In this document: piece by piece, positions 60,314-64,000 of the stretch | Numbering within the stretch: the stretch's first letter is position 1 | How the letters are laid out: every line of letters starts with the position of its first letter | Origin: Pseudomonas graminis | GTDB lineage: Bacteria > Pseudomonadota > Gammaproteobacteria > Pseudomonadales > Pseudomonadaceae | Reading direction: 5' to 3' | Assembly (NCBI RefSeq): GCF_004364335.1 | Contig: NZ_SOCR01000007.1 | Location: 372,001-436,000 of the forward strand | DNA length: 64,000 nt | Notes under the pieces: model-generated | What the model saw: the letters and a program-made list of their open reading frames with translations, nothing else | Told to the model about the DNA's origin: nothing | Databases searched by the model: none | Program-made: the position numbers and the translations under genes

Positions 60314-63300
60314 AATCCGTGTGGTCTCCCCCGGACAATAGGTAAATCTTTAGGGTTACGAATACCAATATGGTACTTATCTGGATCGGTTGTTATTTCC
60401 CCTTTATCGTCAAGCTGGTTTTCCGATGGGTCCTCTTTGTGTATGTGCGCATTGTTACCTGACTTGTAGCGGCAAGGGTTCTGGTTCCCGTATTTGTGAA
60501 CTCGCACCTCGGATCCGTCCTTATGAGTCCACATTTCATTCACACCGTTATCCTTTGTTTTTGAGAATCCGGCGCTTTCCAGCATTACTCCTGCTCTGGC
60601 AACGCTCCGACCTTTCATTCTTGGTAGATCTGAGGAAGCTGAAAGTCCCAGCGGGTCGATCCAACCTGTGGGATTCGGCACGTAGTGATAGAGGTTTAGC
60701 CCACCACTGTAGCCAATCGGATCCTTGCTGATAAACCGGCCGACCCTTGGATCATAGTACCGATGCCGGTTGTAGTGCAGGCCGGTTTCGGGGTCGTGGT
60801 ATTGGCCCTGGAATCGGATGGGGTTGGTCAGGCCGATTTGTTGCGCGAACTCCGAGCGCTGTTCTTGCGCTTCTCCCCAGGCTTTGTATTGCGCGCTCCA
60901 GGCGGTGTGGCCGTTTTGGTCGGTGATTTCCTGCGGGGTGCCGAGGTGGTCGCATTGGTACCAGGCGAGGGCGTCGATGGGCAGTGCGACCGGCTTGTAG
61001 TTCCAGAGCGGGTCTTCTTTGAAGTTGTAGCGGCCCTCATAAGTCGGCTGGCTGACGAGGCGGATTGTTTCGTGGCGGATGGCCTGGGCCACCGGGACGA
61101 ATGTGCCGGGCTCGTGGATGTAATGCACCGTGCGGCCGAGAGCTCCGGCGTATGGCGGGGGGCTGCTTTCCCAGGCGAGGTTGTCGCCATCCCATCCGTA
61201 CAGGGTGAAGCCGCAGCCGAGCTCGCGCTCCTTGCGGGTGTGTTCGTTTTCGTTCCAGCCGGTGCCAGCTTCCGGGCGCGGCCGGTAGTGGGCTTTGGAG
61301 AGTTTGTAGAGGCGACGTCCGAGTGGGTCGTAGCCAAAGTCGACGGTGAGGCGTGGATCGCGGAAGTGCACCAGACGATCGAAAAGGTCCCAGTGCAGTT
61401 CACTGCGCAGGCCGTTGGTCCAGCGCTCTGTCTGGTTGCCGCGTTCGTCGTATTCGTAGTGGTTGCCGGCGTAGTCGCGCAGCAGGTTGTCCACGAGTTT
61501 ATGGCGGACAGGTTCGGGGTCGAGTGGGCGGCGGATGGGCGCGGCGCTGTCGTCGAGCAGGTTGCTGGCAGGGTCGAAGGCGAAGGTTTCGGTGCCCAGC
61601 CGGCTCGTGGCGCTGAGCAGGCGGCTGACCGGATCGTAGCGATACGAGAGCGGACCGCGACGGCTGTCATTGATATCGGTGAGTTGGCCTGCGGCGTCGT
61701 ACTGGTAAGCGCGTTTGATCAGGACGGATTTGTCGTCGCTGCGTCCGAGTAGCTGTTCGTGGAGGCGTCCCGCCGGGTCCCATTGCTGGGTTTGGAGCAG
61801 GTTGTTGCCCTGATGGCGGGCGACTTCGCGATGCAGGTCATCGCGTTCGTAACTGAGCAGTTCGTGCTCGTCCAGCTTCAGGCCCAGCAGATGGCCGCTG
61901 CCATAGGTGAGCCAGCTGACCCGGTGGCCGTCCGGGCGGATGGTCGCGACGCGGTGATTGAGCGCGTCGTACTCGTGCTGCCAGACCGCAACCAGTGGTT
62001 TATCCAGATTCGAGTAATGCTGGTGCTCGCGCAGCAGGTTGCCCGCTGGGTCGTGAAACCATTGCAGCTTGCTGGCGGCGTTGGTCGCCATGACCAGATT
62101 GCCGTTGCCGTCATAGGCAAAGGTTTCGCTTTGGGATTTCTCTCCAAGCGTGGCGCGGCGTTCGGTCAGGCGGCCCATCGGGTCGAAGGTCAGTGCGATG
62201 GTGCGCTGGCCGTTAATAGTCTCGGCAAGGCGCCCGGTTTCCGGGTCGTACTGGTAACGAGTGCTGCGCCCGTCGAAGCCGCTTTCTTCCAGCAGCCTGC
62301 CCACAGGGTCGTAATGAAAGTGCGCGCGCCGCTGGTTTTCGTTTTCCAGCGAAACGAGGCGCCCGAGTTTGTCCCACCGGTAGCGCAAGGTCTGTTCGGC
62401 GGCATCAACGAGTTCGGCAATAAAACCCGCAGCGCTGTAGCGCCAGTTGGTGCAGCGTTCCAGGCCATCGGAATGGGCCAGCAACCGACCTTCGGCGTCG
62501 CGGCTGAAGCGTTCTTCGGTTTTGTCCGGGTGCTTGATAAGGACCAGTTGACCGGCTTTGTATTCGTACGTGGTGCTGTGGCCTGCCGGATCAATGAAGC
62601 GGATCATCTGGCCGCGATCGTCGAACTCCCAAGCGCTGACCTTGCCCGAGCAGTCGGTGTACTTAACGAGTTGTCCGGCGTCGTTGTAGGCCAGGGCCTT
62701 GGTGTTGCCGTTGGCGTCCTTGATCGCTGTAGGAAGGCCAAACGTGTTGTAGGTGTATTCGGTAACGTTCTCTAGCGGATCGATCGCTTCAACCAGATTC
62801 CCGCGATGGTCGTAGTTCCGTTTCCACAGCCCGCCCTCGCCATCGCTGATCTTGATCAGATGGCTTTTATCGTCGTAGGCGTAATTGACGACGCTGTGAT
62901 CAGCACGAGTGTGTTCAGTCAGATTGCTGAGCTTGTCGTAGCGATAGCGGTCGGTGCTGCCGTCGGTGTGGACGTGACGAATGATGTTTTTCGCGGCATC
63001 GCGGAAGAACCACTCGGAACGGCCATCGGCATGGCAGATGCGATAGGTGTAACCCAGGCTGTCGTAGTAGTGATGAGTTTCGTAGCCGAGCGCGTCAGTG
63101 ACATAGGTGAGACGAATGTTTTCATCCCACGCCAGTCGTGTATCAAAACTGCCGTCGTCGGCCCATTCGCGCACGGCCTTGGCGTCGGCTCCAGTGCCTA
63201 GCCATTGCAGGTTCAAACCACGATTGGTGCGGTCGGTGTAACGAGTAATCAGGTGGTGCTGATACTGGTAGCGCCAGGCCGAACCGTTTTCGTCCTGAGC

Positions 63301-64000
63301 TAAAGTGAGATCGCCAGAACCCTCGTATTGATACGCGCACAGTTGGCGTTTGACGTCGCCATCACGGATTTCCCAAACACCCGTCAGACGCCCCTGATCA
63401 TCGATCAACGTGCCAAGGCGCAAGTGGACTTTACGGGCGTCCTTTTCCCGATAAGTGACCAACTCAGAGAGCACCAAACGCCCACCGTGGCGATGCTCGT
63501 AATGCAGCATCACCCCGGCGCCGTTGGGCAAAACCTTGTTGATCAGAACAAAACGATCACCCCGCCGAAGATATGTCTCGCGGTGATCAAGCCCACGCAT
63601 CAGCGATAGCCGATCTTTGCTGAGGCGAACGACGGTCAGATTTTCAATGGCGTTGAAGTGAAACAGTTTGACCTTGGGAAGAGGGAACTCATGGCTGCGA
63701 CCGTCGAAGTCATGAAACACCAAGCCGTCATCGACACAGTCAAATCGGGTGGTAAACGGCGTGATCCAACGCGCGCCGATGACGTCATGATCGTAAGCAT
63801 CCAGACTCGAACAATAGGTCCGCGTCCATTCGATTGGAAACGGCCCGGGCAAACTGAAATCGGTATGACTGACCGACTCCGAGCCCATCGCAAAACTGAT
63901 GCTCCTGACCGTAGAAGCACAGGCGCAGTTTTTCTGCTCATTGGGCCGCCCCTTGGCAGGCTTCTCGAACTGAACAACCTCAAGCTTCCCTTCGCCGGCC
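60310..64000 (-). CDS. Rhs-family polymorphic toxin (5' part beyond the window)
   Basis: The open frame covers at least 1229 residues and is uninterrupted up to the window edge, with typical Rhs text HTDFSLPGPFPIEWTRTY shortly after the edge; the protein start is outside. The core consists of many YD repeats (for example DAAGQLTDINDSRRGPLSYR) forming the beta-cage that encloses the toxin. It ends at RYYDPRVGRFISKDPIGYSG and the DPxG...DPLGL border. The last ~110 residues (60310-60642) are the variable toxin tip, with the HIHKED and VRGRPHG motifs; I cannot name its activity with confidence. Such proteins are delivered by type VI secretion, usually with a VgrG/EagR encoded upstream. Confidence 0.9.
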   Translation of the reverse strand, partial: AGEGKLEVVQFEKPAKGRPNEQKNCACASTVRSISFAMGSESVSHTDFSLPGPFPIEWTRTYCSSLDAYDHDVIGARWITPFTTRFDCVDDGLVFHDFDGRSHEFPLPKVKLFHFNAIENLTVVRLSKDRLSLMRGLDHRETYLRRGDRFVLINKVLPNGAGVMLHYEHRHGGRLVLSELVTYREKDARKVHLRLGTLIDDQGRLTGVWEIRDGDVKRQLCAYQYEGSGDLTLAQDENGSAWRYQYQHHLITRYTDRTNRGLNLQWLGTGADAKAVREWADDGSFDTRLAWDENIRLTYVTDALGYETHHYYDSLGYTYRICHADGRSEWFFRDAAKNIIRHVHTDGSTDRYRYDKLSNLTEHTRADHSVVNYAYDDKSHLIKISDGEGGLWKRNYDHRGNLVEAIDPLENVTEYTYNTFGLPTAIKDANGNTKALAYNDAGQLVKYTDCSGKVSAWEFDDRGQMIRFIDPAGHSTTYEYKAGQLVLIKHPDKTEERFSRDAEGRLLAHSDGLERCTNWRYSAAGFIAELVDAAEQTLRYRWDKLGRLVSLENENQRRAHFHYDPVGRLLEESGFDGRSTRYQYDPETGRLAETINGQRTIALTFDPMGRLTERRATLGEKSQSETFAYDGNGNLVMATNAASKLQWFHDPAGNLLREHQHYSNLDKPLVAVWQHEYDALNHRVATIRPDGHRVSWLTYGSGHLLGLKLDEHELLSYERDDLHREVARHQGNNLLQTQQWDPAGRLHEQLLGRSDDKSVLIKRAYQYDAAGQLTDINDSRRGPLSYRYDPVSRLLSATSRLGTETFAFDPASNLLDDSAAPIRRPLDPEPVRHKLVDNLLRDYAGNHYEYDERGNQTERWTNGLRSELHWDLFDRLVHFRDPRLTVDFGYDPLGRRLYKLSKAHYRPRPEAGTGWNENEHTRKERELGCGFTLYGWDGDNLAWESSPPPYAGALGRTVHYIHEPGTFVPVAQAIRHETIRLVSQPTYEGRYNFKEDPLWNYKPVALPIDALAWYQCDHLGTPQEITDQNGHTAWSAQYKAWGEAQEQRSEFAQQIGLTNPIRFQGQYHDPETGLHYNRHRYYDPRVGRFISKDPIGYSGGLNLYHYVPNPTGWIDPLGLSASSDLPRMKGRSVARAGVMLESAGFSKTKDNGVNEMWTHKDGSEVRVHKYGNQNPCRYKSGNNAHIHKEDPSENQLDDKGEITTDPDKYHIGIRNPKDLPIVRGRPHGL

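Overview
The window reads as chromosomal DNA of a fluorescens-lineage Pseudomonas. The support is high GC, dense short genes with strong codon bias, several classic Pseudomonas REP families, a complete phn C-P lyase operon in enterobacterial gene order, a stand-alone second PBP2, and a periplasmic gluconate-oxidising module. No tRNA, rRNA, CRISPR array, transposase or phage gene was seen.

Layout. 1-3.7 kb: a GNAT acetyltransferase fragment, then a polyol cluster (AraC regulator, MtlE-like binding protein, short-chain dehydrogenase) without the expected permease and ATPase genes. 3.8-12.1 kb: metabolic and transport genes (YkgJ-type cysteine-cluster protein, threonine-dehydratase-like enzyme with a divergent AraC regulator, GST, DUF6434 protein, NhaP-type antiporter, formate/nitrite channel plus moaA, alpha/beta hydrolase). 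12.1-13.0 kb: repeats only. 13.1-15.1 kb: a chemoreceptor. 15.2-26.0 kb: phnCDEFGHIJKLMNP on the minus strand, with a possible Pho box. 26.3-27.1 kb: repeats. 27.1-29.0 kb: a second chemoreceptor.

29.5-40.7 kb holds the most striking module. A 1145-residue protein fuses an NCS1-type transporter to a hybrid histidine kinase and overlaps a LuxR-type response-regulator gene. Divergent to it run a UrtABCDE-type urea/short-amide ABC transporter, formamidase and FmdB. The shared promoter region carries three alternating TACGTCA heptamers. The simplest reading is that a transporter-like sensor detects an amide-like nitrogen compound and controls its import and hydrolysis.

40.8-48.2 kb is a D-alanyl-D-alanine uptake and hydrolysis locus: dipeptide ABC transporter, DdpX, RpiR-type regulator. 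48.6-52.6 kb holds PoxB-type pyruvate oxidase and an orphan PBP2. 53.1-58.7 kb encodes a three-subunit membrane gluconate 2-dehydrogenase and a Tat-exported gluconolactonase-family protein. 58.7-64.0 kb is an Rhs polymorphic-toxin locus, cut by the window edge, with an array of three immunity-type genes. Each of these is followed by the same inverted repeat, and a displaced Rhs-core scrap lies between two of them.

Three copies of a ~280 bp dispersed repeat (12.2, 26.8 and 56.9 kb) fold into the same multi-hairpin structure, with compensatory changes between copies. With the transporter-kinase and the toxin array, this is the most likely place for undescribed biology.
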